64,000 nucleotides of DNA from Alitta virens (lineage: Eukaryota > Annelida > Polychaeta > Phyllodocida > Nereididae), in NCBI GenBank assembly GCA_932294295.1, contig OW028576.1:46284628-46348627 (forward strand). The letters are read 5' to 3'. The notes beneath the pieces were generated by a model. The model did not search any database. It saw only the letters and a program-made list of their open reading frames with translations, and had not been told where the DNA came from. This document shows, in pieces, positions 33,801-40,304 of this stretch. The position numbers and the translations under genes are program-made. Every line of letters begins with the position of its first letter. The first letter of the stretch is position 1.

Positions 33801-36800
33801 TACTTACATATATATATAATTTTTTCATAATAATGAATATCCTTATATTTGGATTTGTTAACGTAATTCTCTATTACTCTGGTGTGTAAATATGTATTTT
33901 TCTCGACAGTCAAGCCATCAGTCCAACCTCAGATACAAGTGAACCAGAAAGCAGTGACAGTGAATTCTGAAATCATGTTAACATGTGACGCTGGGCAGGA
34001 TGATAGGATCGTCAATTGGTACAAATGGCAGTTTGAAAATGGAACTGAGCTTGGAAACACAACTGAAAAGACATGGATATATAAAGTCATAGGAAGTGCA
34101 GAGATTCTCATGTTTGAGTGTATTGCTGGAAATGTTGTTGGTGAGAGTGCACCTTCAGCACCTATTGCAGTTCACATCAAGGGTATGTATGTGTTCTCAT
34201 TGCATGCAGATGTTCAACTGTCATTTTCATGTGTAACGGAATGACAATATAGTAAAGACATGAACCATTTCAGGCCAGCCATATGTGTGGATAATTCTTG
34301 GTGCCCTGCTTGCATTCAGTCTTGTTGGAAGCCTTGCAATGGCTGGGTGTTTCTACTGCCGATGGAAATGCAACAATGGTATGTTGAAATTGTGCTGAAT
34401 AGAAACATTATCAATATAGGTAATGTTATAGTGATAACAAATACTACTAATATATTTTTTACCATTACATGCCCACTTTTGCTCAAACATTTAGTTTAAT
34501 TTACAATAATTAATATAAATATCTGAGAAATAAGTAGTAAGTTGAGGGAGAATTCAGCTCACCTGATTTGTTCCCTACAAAATCGCAGATGTCAACGGTG
34601 GTAGATCATTTCTCTGAGACAGTCTGTAACTAATGAGATAATCAAGTTTGTTTATGCTGTCCTTTTTTCAGTTGTTTTTTTGCACACAGATTCAAAGGTC
34701 TGGTTGTCACATTTATTCTTTTTAATCATTTTATGCGTGAAAAGAGAGACGTAGCGCTTCATTAAATATGACAACTGTGTGGAATAAATTCCCGTATTCT
34801 CAAAATAAACATGTGATAACTCACAATATTTTCCTATTTAATAGCAGATGCAGCTGATGGCAACGTGCAACCGTCCTTCAAGAAAAGTGCCAATTTCTCT
34901 GTAAAGAGGAAAGAAGCTATGCTTCAGCAGCACAGGCCTGCAGTTGCTGCACCTGCCAGTTACGAAGAGACTGACAGTAAGTATGAAAATATCATGACAT
35001 GTCATCCACACATTAGATGAGATATCTTTCCTGAAGGACCTTTATGCTTTTCCTGGGGCGATATCTTGATGTGACTGACAACTCTCATAGAACTTGTTTA
35101 AACATTGTGTGACACAACTAAAATTGCCACACCTTTTCATTTTGCATTGTGCACATCCTCCAAACAATCTAAAATCTGATGCAACTGCGTGCTTGAAGAA
35201 TTCTCCGTAGACCAAGAACAATGGGTATAGTCATGCTCTGTCTATTGTCTTTGTTTCAATGCTACTGGTTCTGAAGCTCAGCCATCCTATATGACCAGAG
35301 GCAGACATAATGATGGGATGAGTCGACATCATATTACAAATTCACCCCATAGGTGGGGTCTTGCCTCAGCATAGACACCAAGTTTAATGCAAATCCAATT
35401 TAATGCCTTATGCATTTGGATTTAGCTCACGAAGAGAGATCAGTGAAGTTGGCTACCTGAACCAAGCTACCCGACAGCTACCCGGCAGCTACCCAAAGAT
35501 GTAAAGTTAGCTACCCTAACCCAGCTACCTAACAGCTACCTGGCAGCTACCCGAAGATATAAAGTTGGCTACCTGAGCCCAGCTACCCGATAGCTACCCG
35601 GCAGCTACCTGAACTTTCCATGTATATTACTCAAAATTACGTAAATCTTTGGGTAGCTGCCAGGTAGCTGTCAGGTAGTTAGGTTTGGGTAGCTAACTGT
35701 ACATCTTCAGGTAGCTGTTGGGTAGCTAGGTTCGGGTAGCCTACTTCACTGATCTCATGATCTCATGAAGTGTGCCCGGATCCTAGGACCTTCAGCAGAG
35801 CTGGCCAATATATTGAATTGATGAATACCTTTACCATTTTATAGGCCACCTAGCCGCTACTCCACCGTGACATTTCTTTCATTTTTAGAAAATAACCAAA
35901 CAAAAATGATACTTGTGTCCCTTGTAAGCAACAACAAGTCAATGTGTAATTGCAGATGCAGGCTACATGCTACCATCACCTGGGAATGATCCCAACTTGT
36001 ACGAGAACAGGAAAGATGCTATGCCTGATGAGAACAATCCTGCTGCTGCTGCACCTGCCATTTATGAAGAGCTGGAATGTAAGCATACATAGCTTTATGT
36101 TTAATCAGCATAGTAAAACAATACAAAATAACCAAACAAAAATGATACTTGTGTCCCTTGTAAGCAACAACAAGTCAATGTGTAATTGCAGATGCAGGCT
36201 ACATGCTACCATCACCTGGGAATGATCCCAACTTGTACGAGAACAGGAAAGATGCTATGCCTTATGAGAACAATCCTGCTGCTGCTGCACCTGCCATTTA
36301 TGAAGAGCTGGAATGTAAGCATACATAGCTTTATGTTTAATCAGCATAGTATTGCTATATATATTGTCAGATTAAAAAAATGGTCCTTACATTATCCTCT
36401 TAGGTTCTTTTGATATTTTGTGCACCTAAATTCCATGGTATAATTCTGTGCGTAATTCATTGTGGTGGTCACTAAAGTTTCAAGTCTTACGAAATTTGAG
36501 AAAATCATTCAAATGTAAAATAGTGAGTCATGTTTGAATCAGTATATGTTTTTCTAAGTAACATCAGACCCAGAGCAAGAATTGCTTATTCAAGAATGGA
36601 AAGCCAAAGATTCCTGAGTATTACTGAGTGATGATATATAGATGTTCTACAATTTTGGCTTGTTGTTGTCCTTATGGCATTGTGGCTCCTCACCTGTTCT
36701 TTTGCCTTTTTAAAAATACAAATTTGTCACGAAAATGCAATTTTGTATTATGCAGACTTTTTGCCTTGGTAATTTCAAAATTTCAAAATAAATTTGTTTG

Positions 36801-36843
36801 ACTTCCAGACAAAGACGTCCCTACTTACTTGGAACTCCACTGA
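18783..36843 (+). CDS. Gene B: six-Ig-domain receptor with ITAM-like cytoplasmic tail
   Basis: Twelve exons: 18783-18852, 23315-23650, 28135-28455, 28568-28840, 29133-29468, 33475-33795, 33910-34182, 34274-34378, 34848-34976, 35956-36078, 36192-36314 and 36809-36843. All introns are phase 1 and the lengths sum to 2445 bases, an unbroken 814-residue frame. Order: signal peptide 1-23, V-C2-I 24-333, V-C2-I 334-643, transmembrane helix about 647-670, tail to 814. The tail holds three copies of an RK(E/D)AM...APAxYEE module and ends with YEEL, seven residues, YLEL, the spacing of an ITAM. The family resembles V-C2 immune and adhesion receptors; ligand and partners are unknown. An alternative last exon lies at 36568-36617. 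A paralogue starts at 63242. Confidence 0.88.
19472..19482 (+). repeat. B-box of a decayed tRNA-derived SINE
   Basis: GGTTCGAATCC matches the RNA polymerase III B-box exactly. The upstream 60 bases do not fold as a tRNA and no A-box is convincing, so this is a SINE remnant, not a tRNA gene. A second weak case (GTTCAAATC) lies near 19892. Confidence 0.4.
19934..20086. repeat. Long hairpin with arms of about 48 bp
   Basis: Left arm (about 19938-19989) and right arm (about 20037-20085) are inverted copies sharing 'tatccttctca.....aaaatgcac.tggcacattt', separated by about 48 bp. A MITE or foldback element within gene B intron 1. Confidence 0.75.
20221..22280. mobile_element. Possible non-autonomous DNA transposon with TTAAAGGGG ends
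   Basis: The left end reads TTTAAAGGGGCACTAA and the right end, on the other strand, reads CTTAAAGGGGAACTAA about 2.06 kb away. The TTAA at each end would fit a TTAA-target transposon. No transposase ORF lies between. The ends are short, so chance or two separate elements are possible. Confidence 0.35.
21231..21271. repeat. (GATA)n microsatellite
   Basis: About ten ATAG units with one ATAT interruption. Confidence 0.95.
22308..22376 (+). repeat. tRNA-Arg-like SINE head (TCT)
   Basis: A D-arm-like 'ggagtaatggacagca' is followed by a perfect five-pair anticodon stem (CTTGC / GCAAG) with loop TTTCTAT, anticodon TCT, and a T-arm 'gagttcaagtctctct'. The acceptor stem does not pair well, so it is a tRNA-derived repeat or pseudo-tRNA. 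Confidence 0.5.
22769..22843 (+). repeat. tRNA-Arg-like SINE head (CCT)
   Basis: A-box-like 'ttggtgtaatggatag', anticodon stem CTCGC/GCAAG with one mismatch, loop TTCCTAT (anticodon CCT), and B-box-like 'gagttcgagtc'. Its layout matches the unit at 22308, so both derive from an Arg tRNA family. Weak acceptor pairing argues against a working tRNA gene. Confidence 0.5.
23315..23650 (+). CDS. Gene B exon 2: Ig V-set domain, cassette 1
   Basis: The acceptor is TTAATTATGCAG and the donor GTAAAATC. 336 bases, phase 1-1. It reads TVEEGKAAILTCPG, a tryptophan in strand C (YWHKAS) and VSDDHVYTCDF, so the disulfide cysteines, core Trp and D-x-x-x-Y-x-C motif of a V-set fold are all present. Confidence 0.9.
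24068..25188. mobile_element. 1.1-kb non-autonomous element with 38-bp inverted ends (cassette 1 intron)
   Basis: 24068-24105 and 25151-25188 are inverted copies of one 38-bp sequence containing GTGGTCAACT and AAACTGCACT, with about five mismatches. There is no transposase ORF inside. The same pair is found in the duplicated intron at 29866-29903 and 30939-30976, so insertion came before the segmental duplication. Confidence 0.6.
25440..25960 (-). mobile_element. LINE linker relic in cassette 1 intron
   Basis: The - strand between about 25790 and 25590 reads KMRDEYFSKVLLADWKTD and TKWKEYKKLRN, then TRVRKAKDDYVTDM. These are typical of the region between endonuclease and reverse transcriptase in LINE ORF2. 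A 130-bp part is repeated at 25440-25560. The equivalent in cassette 2 is at 31210-31480. Confidence 0.45.
26391..26587. mobile_element. Two adjacent palindromic CCCAGATAGC elements
   Basis: Each unit (26391-26488 and 26493-26587) begins with CCCAGATAG and ends with its inverse CTATCTGG, with 'ccaaatcg' / 'cgaattgg'-like subterminal arms. About 95-98 bp each; probably non-autonomous hairpin transposons (MITEs). Duplicated at 32024-32217. Confidence 0.75.
27954..28045. repeat. Imperfect palindrome in cassette 1 intron
   Basis: Arms 'atgatatattttgatattc' and 'gaatatcaaaatatatcac' flank a loop that itself holds 'cagatt...aatctg'. The copy at 33294-33385 is nearly identical. MITE-like; lies 90 bp before the C2 exon acceptor. 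Confidence 0.65.
28135..28455 (+). CDS. Gene B exon 3: Ig C2-like domain, cassette 1
   Basis: The acceptor is TTTGTTTTGCAG and the donor GTATGTAC. 321 bases, phase 1-1. Landmarks: SPPDFVREGRSVTFKCSAS, a core Trp in MFWKF, SDYGSKLQCHY. Differs at only a handful of residues from exon 6 of cassette 2. Confidence 0.9.
28568..28840 (+). CDS. Gene B exon 4: Ig I-set-like domain, cassette 1
   Basis: The acceptor is TTTTTCTCGACAG. 273 bases, phase 1-1. Landmarks: VTVNSEIMLTCDAG, NWYKW, LECVTANAAGES. The last third differs sharply from the cassette 2 copy while the rest is nearly the same. The donor GTATGT follows at 28841. Confidence 0.88.
28937..28990 (+). pseudogene. Relic half of a transmembrane exon between the cassettes
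   Basis: After an intact acceptor (GATTTCAG) the sequence aligns with the 5' half of the transmembrane exon at 34274 (shared start GCCAG-TATGTG, end 'gctta/cattcagt.ttgttg'). It then changes abruptly, at about 28988, into the sequence that precedes the V exon in copy 1. It has no donor and would run to TAA at 29013-29015. It marks the duplication junction. Confidence 0.75.
29133..29468 (+). CDS. Gene B exon 5: Ig V-set domain, cassette 2
   Basis: Same length, splice sites and core residues (LTCPG, SWFKAS, DDHVYTCNF) as exon 2. Many amino-acid changes lie in the strand C to C'' region (DRYAVFSWFKASQSNRSGQS) and in the F-G loop (NFQSTASGD), the parts that contact ligand in V domains. Confidence 0.9.
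29866..30976. mobile_element. 1.1-kb inverted-end element, cassette 2 copy
   Basis: Duplicate of the element at 24068-25188, with inverted ends at 29866-29903 and 30939-30976. Confidence 0.6.
31210..31480 (-). mobile_element. LINE linker relic, cassette 2 copy
   Basis: On the - strand it reads TKWNEYKKLRNDIT-like and TRVRKAKNDYVADM, matching the relic in cassette 1. One of the two partial repeats present in copy 1 is missing here. Confidence 0.45.
32024..32217. mobile_element. Palindromic CCCAGATAGC element pair, cassette 2 copy
   Basis: Duplicate of 26391-26587. The second unit starts with CCCAAATAGC, a point change in the terminal repeat. Confidence 0.7.
32365..32470. repeat. Dispersed repeat shared with 59375-59480
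   Basis: Both places contain 'ctctctggttccctg.gtgaag', 'cactcaagtt.ggtctggc' and 'gtga.ctgattggttga'. It is absent from cassette 1, so it was lost there or inserted here after duplication. Confidence 0.6.
33475..33795 (+). CDS. Gene B exon 6: Ig C2-like domain, cassette 2
   Basis: 321 bases, phase 1-1, nearly identical to exon 3. Visible changes: K to T in GQY(K/T)NATN, S to G in NR(S/G)DYG and a changed end (SSEKVTVNV). NRGDYG creates an Arg-Gly-Asp tripeptide before the second cysteine. Confidence 0.9.
33910..34182 (+). CDS. Gene B exon 7: Ig I-set-like domain, cassette 2
   Basis: 273 bases, phase 1-1. The start (VTVNSEIMLTCDAG) equals exon 4, but the stretch before and after the second cysteine reads WIYKVIGSAEILMFECIAGN instead of the exon 4 version. 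After that the two are identical again (GESAPSAPIAVHIKG). Confidence 0.88.
34274..34378 (+). CDS. Gene B exon 8: transmembrane helix
   Basis: 105 bases, phase 1-1. It reads QPYVWIILGALLAFSLVGSL, then AMAGCFYCRWKCNN: an uncharged helix with a Cys/Arg/Lys stop-transfer end. The lack of a charged residue in the helix argues against dependence on an adaptor. The transmembrane exon of gene C is also exactly 105 bases. Confidence 0.9.
34848..34976 (+). CDS. Gene B exon 9: cytoplasmic tail, first module
   Basis: The acceptor is TATTTAATAGCAG and the donor GTAAGTAT. 129 bases, phase 1-1. The second half, RKEAMLQQHRPAVAAPASYE, is homologous to RKDAM...AAPAIYEE of the next two exons, showing an older exon duplication. 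It holds one tyrosine (SYEETD). Confidence 0.85.
35436..35756. mobile_element. 320-bp foldback element made of inverted minisatellites
   Basis: The left half carries about three units of roughly 60 bp rich in 'agctaccc'; the right half carries about two units in reverse ('gggtagct'). Outer ends are exact inverted copies of GAGATCAGTGAAGT. It would fold into one long hairpin in the intron between tail exons 9 and 10. Confidence 0.85.
35956..36078 (+). CDS. Gene B exon 10: cytoplasmic tyrosine module
   Basis: 123 bases, phase 1-1. Reads AGYMLPSPGNDPNLYENRKD, then AMPDENNPAAAAPAIYEELE. Possible SH2 docking sites: YENR (Y-x-N, Grb2 type), YEEL (half ITAM), GYML. It ends with the T of a split codon; the next exon supplies AT or AC, so a tyrosine is written at the junction. 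Confidence 0.88.
36192..36314 (+). CDS. Gene B exon 11: duplicated tyrosine module with an extra tyrosine
   Basis: Same as exon 10 except MPYENN in place of MPDENN, which adds a second Y-E-N site. It supplies the first half (YEEL) of the terminal ITAM-like motif. Confidence 0.88.
36568..36617 (+). CDS. Gene B alternative last exon (no ITAM)
   Basis: The acceptor AAGTAACATCAG has a poor pyrimidine tract but the phase fits. After the junction tyrosine it reads PEQELLIQEWKAKDS and stop. The total length is also a multiple of three (819 residues). If used, the second YxxL half is lost. Could equally be unused intron sequence. Confidence 0.45.
36809..36843 (+). CDS. Gene B last exon: second half of ITAM-like motif
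   Basis: The acceptor is TTTGTTTGACTTCCAG. After the junction codon TAC it reads KDVPTYLELH and TGA. Joined to exon 11 this gives IYEELEYKDVPTYLELH, i.e. YxxL, seven residues, YxxL. The short conserved-looking tyrosine end and good acceptor favour this as a real exon. Confidence 0.72.
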
Positions 36844-37237
36844 ATACTAATGATGCCAACTATGCTTGCAACCATTATGCAATGTCAATTTAATTAATAT
36901 TATGCATACTTGTATTTTGTTAACTTTAAACTCAAATTTTCGCTTGTGATCCTTAGGTAAAGAAACATTTTATCCACATGACAATTCTGGTATTTTTGCG
37001 AAGTTTAGAATAACCAACATTATTAATGTTATAAAAACACAAAAGTAAATCACGTTTTACATTAATGCATCAATTTTCTCTGGGTACGGTGTATGTTTAC
37101 ATATAAATCTATTTTGGAATCTATTAAACTGCACATAATTGTACACAACACAACTTGTAATTTTCTCCAGTATCTATAGTATATATATGTGAGAGAGTGG
37201 AACATTCAGGAAAATTTTCAAATGAAAGGCTCAGTGG
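36844..37237. other. Gene B 3' flank
   Basis: Presumed 3' UTR and flank, AT-rich. I see no AATAAA in the first 250 bp; an ATTAAA occurs near 37122. No other feature. Confidence 0.4.
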
Positions 37238-37272
37238 ATATCAATTCAATCAATTCAATTCAATTCAATTCC
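37238..37272. repeat. AATTG pentamer tail of LINE d
   Basis: Imperfect CAATT/AATTC repeats directly after the LINE 3' UTR, the short-tandem 3' tail typical of several LINE clades. Confidence 0.8.
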
Positions 37273-37503
37273 AGTTTATTTCAGACAAACACACGTTTCA
37301 TTTTCATGCATACATGTACAGTCCATATATACTATAAACTACTTGAAGTACATATAACTTGTGCTGTTATTTAATCTAGTTAATATGATATGACACATTT
37401 TGATTTAGTCCACAGACTAGATGAGATTGGACGGTATACACAGTATAGATACAAGTAAAACATAAGTACTTATCATATACCAAAAGGAGAAATATAACAT
37501 AAA

Positions 37504-38172
37504 TTAAGAGGACAAATGTAACAGAGTTCGCCAATGTGAAACGAGCGAGCACTGCTTTAGCTCAGCAAAATGACAACATGCCCGCAAGGGATCAGCCCTT
37601 GATCTATAAATTCTGCATCTTAAACTATAACATTGTTTTCTCACTATTTCACCAAAACTAGGCACCTCAGAGTAGACTAGCATCTGTGAGGCACTGCACC
37701 TCATAGGCAAACCCAATAATATTCTACATGAGTTGTTGTATGCAACTCGTAACCTATGATACACATTCTGGGTATATCTAAACCACAGACTACAACAGTA
37801 AATATTACTACAATAAGCTTTGAACAACGTACATTTAATATAGTCAGAGCATCTAGAGAACATTCTCATTAGCATATTGCTTCTGCAGTATAAAGATCTT
37901 ATTTGTTTAGGCATATCTTTATCATCTTTTAAATCTCTACTAATTATGTGACCAAGGTATTTAACATCTTCATCATTAGTTATCTTTATATTACCCAGAT
38001 AAAGTTCAGGGTTTAGCACCAAGTTTGTATTGACAGAGTTAACAGCCATGGCCACAGTCTTCTTACTATTAAACATGATGTTAACCTCATCACCATAACT
38101 TTTACAAATGTTAATTAACCTCTGTAGCCCATCTGCAGAAGGTGAAAACAACACAATATCATCAGCATACAT
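37504..38172 (-). CDS. LINE d ORF2, C-terminal part
   Basis: 222 codons starting with the catalytic MYADDIVLFSPSADGLQRLI, then thumb and tail (KYLGHIISRDLKDD, then LGLPMRCSASQMLV). It is separated from the upstream RT frame by a one-base loss near 38186; joined, the frame runs through GRVNHLMYADD. The protein would copy its own RNA at a nicked target site. Confidence 0.85.
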   Translation of the reverse strand: MYADDIVLFSPSADGLQRLINICKSYGDEVNIMFNSKKTVAMAVNSVNTNLVLNPELYLGNIKITNDEDVKYLGHIISRDLKDDKDMPKQIRSLYCRSNMLMRMFSRCSDYIKCTLFKAYCSNIYCCSLWFRYTQNVYHRLRVAYNNSCRILLGLPMRCSASQMLVYSEVPSFGEIVRKQCYSLRCRIYRSRADPLRACCHFAELKQCSLVSHWRTLLHLSS

Positions 38173-38195
38173 TAAATGATTGACACGACCAGTGC

Positions 38196-39410
38196 CTAAG
38201 ACAGGCCAATTGTATTTTTCTCGAGCAACAAGCTTAAATCGTTCATGTAAACATTAAACAGTAGAGGCGAGAGTATTCCGCCCTGTCTGACACCATTAGA
38301 AACATATATGGGAGCTGACAACTCATTGCCCCATTTAACCCTCAGTGTCTGTTCGGAATACCAAAGGGCTAGCAGCCTTACAATATAATCAGGAACTCCA
38401 CTATTTATAAGTTGAGTCATCAATTTAATATGATTGACTCGATCAAAAGCTTTCGAAGCATCTAAAAAACAACAAAAAACAGTGCTTCCACATAAATTAT
38501 ATGAATAAACGAGCTCTTTTATCAAAAATATACATTGGTCAGTACCAGATCCCTTCTTAAAACCAAACTGATTGTCACAAGTCCATAATAAATCTTCAAT
38601 CCTGTTGACTATTACTCTTTCCAAAAATTTTGTAATTATATTTGACAGTGATATAGGTCTGTAATTATCTTTACTGGTTAAGCTAGCACATTTGTTTTTG
38701 ACAATCGGAACAAGCAGTGATTCAATTAGGGACGATGGCAAATGACCATGTACGAGCATTGATGTCAACATAAGTGAAAGTAATACATTAACACGTTTAG
38801 AACAAAACTTAAAGTGTTCTACACAGAGATCATCTGGTCCAGCTGCTTTCTTGCCTGGCATCTCACTAATACACTTTTCAATTTCTTCAACATTTACAAC
38901 CATTCCATTATCATACATACATATTCTACTTGATACAGGAGGTAGTCTTTGTTGCATGTTAAACAAGGAGTTGTAACAATCACGCCACATGTTTGCAATA
39001 GCTTTTGAGCCACAGATACCATTAATACTGGCTGGAAGAGGTACCTTTGAATTGTTAATATTTCTTACATCTCTCCAAAAGTCTTTGTCCTTCTTATCCA
39101 TGAGCTTCTTGGCTAGTGCATTGGCCCTAAAAGTTGCTTCATTATTCTTACAGTGTCTCAGTGCATATTTAAAGCGTGTCCTACACTGTCTCATGATGTT
39201 AAATACTGGTCCTTGTCGTGGTTTACCTGCACTCACCCACAGTAGAAAGCTCTCCCTAGAGGCTTCATTTATATCTTTCACACAGTCATTCCATCCTGGA
39301 ATAGGTCTGCCTCGTCTTTGACTTCGAGTCGGATAAGAATATTTCAAGGCATCTACAATGTCCATATAGAGATGATCAATCTGACCCTTGTGCATATCAT
39401 TATTGCACAT
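38196..39410 (-). CDS. LINE d ORF2, reverse transcriptase fingers and palm
   Basis: 404 codons: an endonuclease-RT linker (WRDVRNINNSK), then GKKAAGPDDL, NYRPISLSNIITKFLERVIV, NQFGFKKGSGTDQCIF, LDASKAFDRVNH and GVRQGGILSPLLFNVYMNDL. These are RT blocks 0 to 4 in order. The YADD block follows in the next frame at 38172. Confidence 0.88.
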   Translation of the reverse strand: MCNNDMHKGQIDHLYMDIVDALKYSYPTRSQRRGRPIPGWNDCVKDINEASRESFLLWVSAGKPRQGPVFNIMRQCRTRFKYALRHCKNNEATFRANALAKKLMDKKDKDFWRDVRNINNSKVPLPASINGICGSKAIANMWRDCYNSLFNMQQRLPPVSSRICMYDNGMVVNVEEIEKCISEMPGKKAAGPDDLCVEHFKFCSKRVNVLLSLMLTSMLVHGHLPSSLIESLLVPIVKNKCASLTSKDNYRPISLSNIITKFLERVIVNRIEDLLWTCDNQFGFKKGSGTDQCIFLIKELVYSYNLCGSTVFCCFLDASKAFDRVNHIKLMTQLINSGVPDYIVRLLALWYSEQTLRVKWGNELSAPIYVSNGVRQGGILSPLLFNVYMNDLSLLLEKNTIGLS

Positions 39411-39414
39411 AGGA

Positions 39415-40296
39415 TCATAGCAAAAAAACAGCGTCCTTGAGATTCACATTTGCAAGAGAAATGTCAGACCTTGCAAAATAATCTTCTTTGATTCCTGGAG
39501 TATCCCAGTTGATCGATGTGTGAAAAACACTCTCCTGGGTGAAATCTGAACATTCTGGGGACAAAGTAAGATAGAGATTGGCAATAATTGGACGGTGGTC
39601 AGACCATGTGAGTCCGTAGTCAATAGTTAAATTATTCATAAGGCCATGAAAGTCACAGGAACACAAAAAATGGTCGATCCATGAGGTAGTGTCCCAACAG
39701 TCACTGACAAAAGTGAATGCATCGTTAGGCAAGCATAGTTGATCCGATATTAATAATCCAGTATCAATACAGAAACTATTTAGAGTTTCAGCAAAAAAGT
39801 CATTCTGACGAGGGTCGCAGTTGAAATCTCCACAAATCATTATGTTAGTGGTGTTAGCATCTTCAACAACCTGTTGTAATCTGCTTACACAGGCAATATA
39901 TGTATCTCTATTATCATCACACTTGTAGGGCAAATATACATTCACAATTAAATATCTGGCATTGTCAGTTTTCCTGATAAGTTCTAATCCAACCAGCCAG
40001 TGATCACACAGGTCTACCGGGTTCACAAGAAAGAGATCATGTACAGAATTATTCCATATGAATGCCACACCCCCTGAGTTTCGGCCAGAGGTTAGACCAT
40101 CTTCATAGTCTATTTTCGCAGCGCCATAAGCACAATAAGACGCTGACAAACTGCTCAAGTGGTGAAGTTCTTGTTTTGCAAGCCAAGTCTCTTGTATTGC
40201 AGCTATACAGACGCTATTTCTTTCCATAAAGTCCAAAAGACCATGTTTAGTGCGCATAAAACCTTTGCAGTTTAGTGTAGTGATGCGCATGTTCAT
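39415..40296 (-). CDS. LINE d ORF2, apurinic-like endonuclease domain
   Basis: 293 codons beginning MNMRITTLNCKGFM. The endonuclease/exonuclease/phosphatase residues are visible in order: LNCKG (Asn), AIQETWL (Glu), ICGDFNCD (Asp, Asn), WIDHFLC, TWSDHRPI (Asp, His). The frame ends only because of a seven-T run; with six T it continues into the RT frame. It nicks target DNA to prime reverse transcription. Confidence 0.9.
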   Translation of the reverse strand: MNMRITTLNCKGFMRTKHGLLDFMERNSVCIAAIQETWLAKQELHHLSSLSASYCAYGAAKIDYEDGLTSGRNSGGVAFIWNNSVHDLFLVNPVDLCDHWLVGLELIRKTDNARYLIVNVYLPYKCDDNRDTYIACVSRLQQVVEDANTTNIMICGDFNCDPRQNDFFAETLNSFCIDTGLLISDQLCLPNDAFTFVSDCWDTTSWIDHFLCSCDFHGLMNNLTIDYGLTWSDHRPIIANLYLTLSPECSDFTQESVFHTSINWDTPGIKEDYFARSDISLANVNLKDAVFLL

Positions 40297-40304
40297 TAAA
40301 ATAT

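Larger units (their letters stand above)
23165..34325 (+). repeat. Tandem segmental duplication of the V-C2-I cassette
   Basis: Copy 1 runs from about 23165 to 28988 and copy 2 from about 28989 to 34325. Exons and introns align in order throughout: V exon offset 5818 bp, C2 and I exon offset about 5340 bp. The difference is explained by two stretches found only in copy 1 (about 26055-26150 and 26780-27195) and one found only in copy 2 (about 32360-32460). Introns remain highly similar, so the event is fairly recent. The left breakpoint is at a palindromic-element end (CTATCTGGG), the right inside the transmembrane exon. Confidence 0.9.
35888..36359 (+). repeat. 236-bp tandem duplication carrying a tail exon
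   Basis: 35888-36123 and 36124-36359 are almost identical, both starting at 'aaaataaccaaac' and including acceptor, exon, donor and about 40 bp of intron. One visible coding change is GAT to TAT (Asp to Tyr). Confidence 0.92.

Noticed and set aside
36071..36840. Strict ITIM motifs in the gene B tail
   Set aside because: Residues two before the tyrosines are Ala (AIYEEL) and Pro (PTYLEL), not I/V/L/S, so the ITIM rule is not met; the ITAM spacing fits better.
38989..39321. 110-codon plus-strand frame
   Set aside because: It is the antisense shadow of the LINE d reverse transcriptase.
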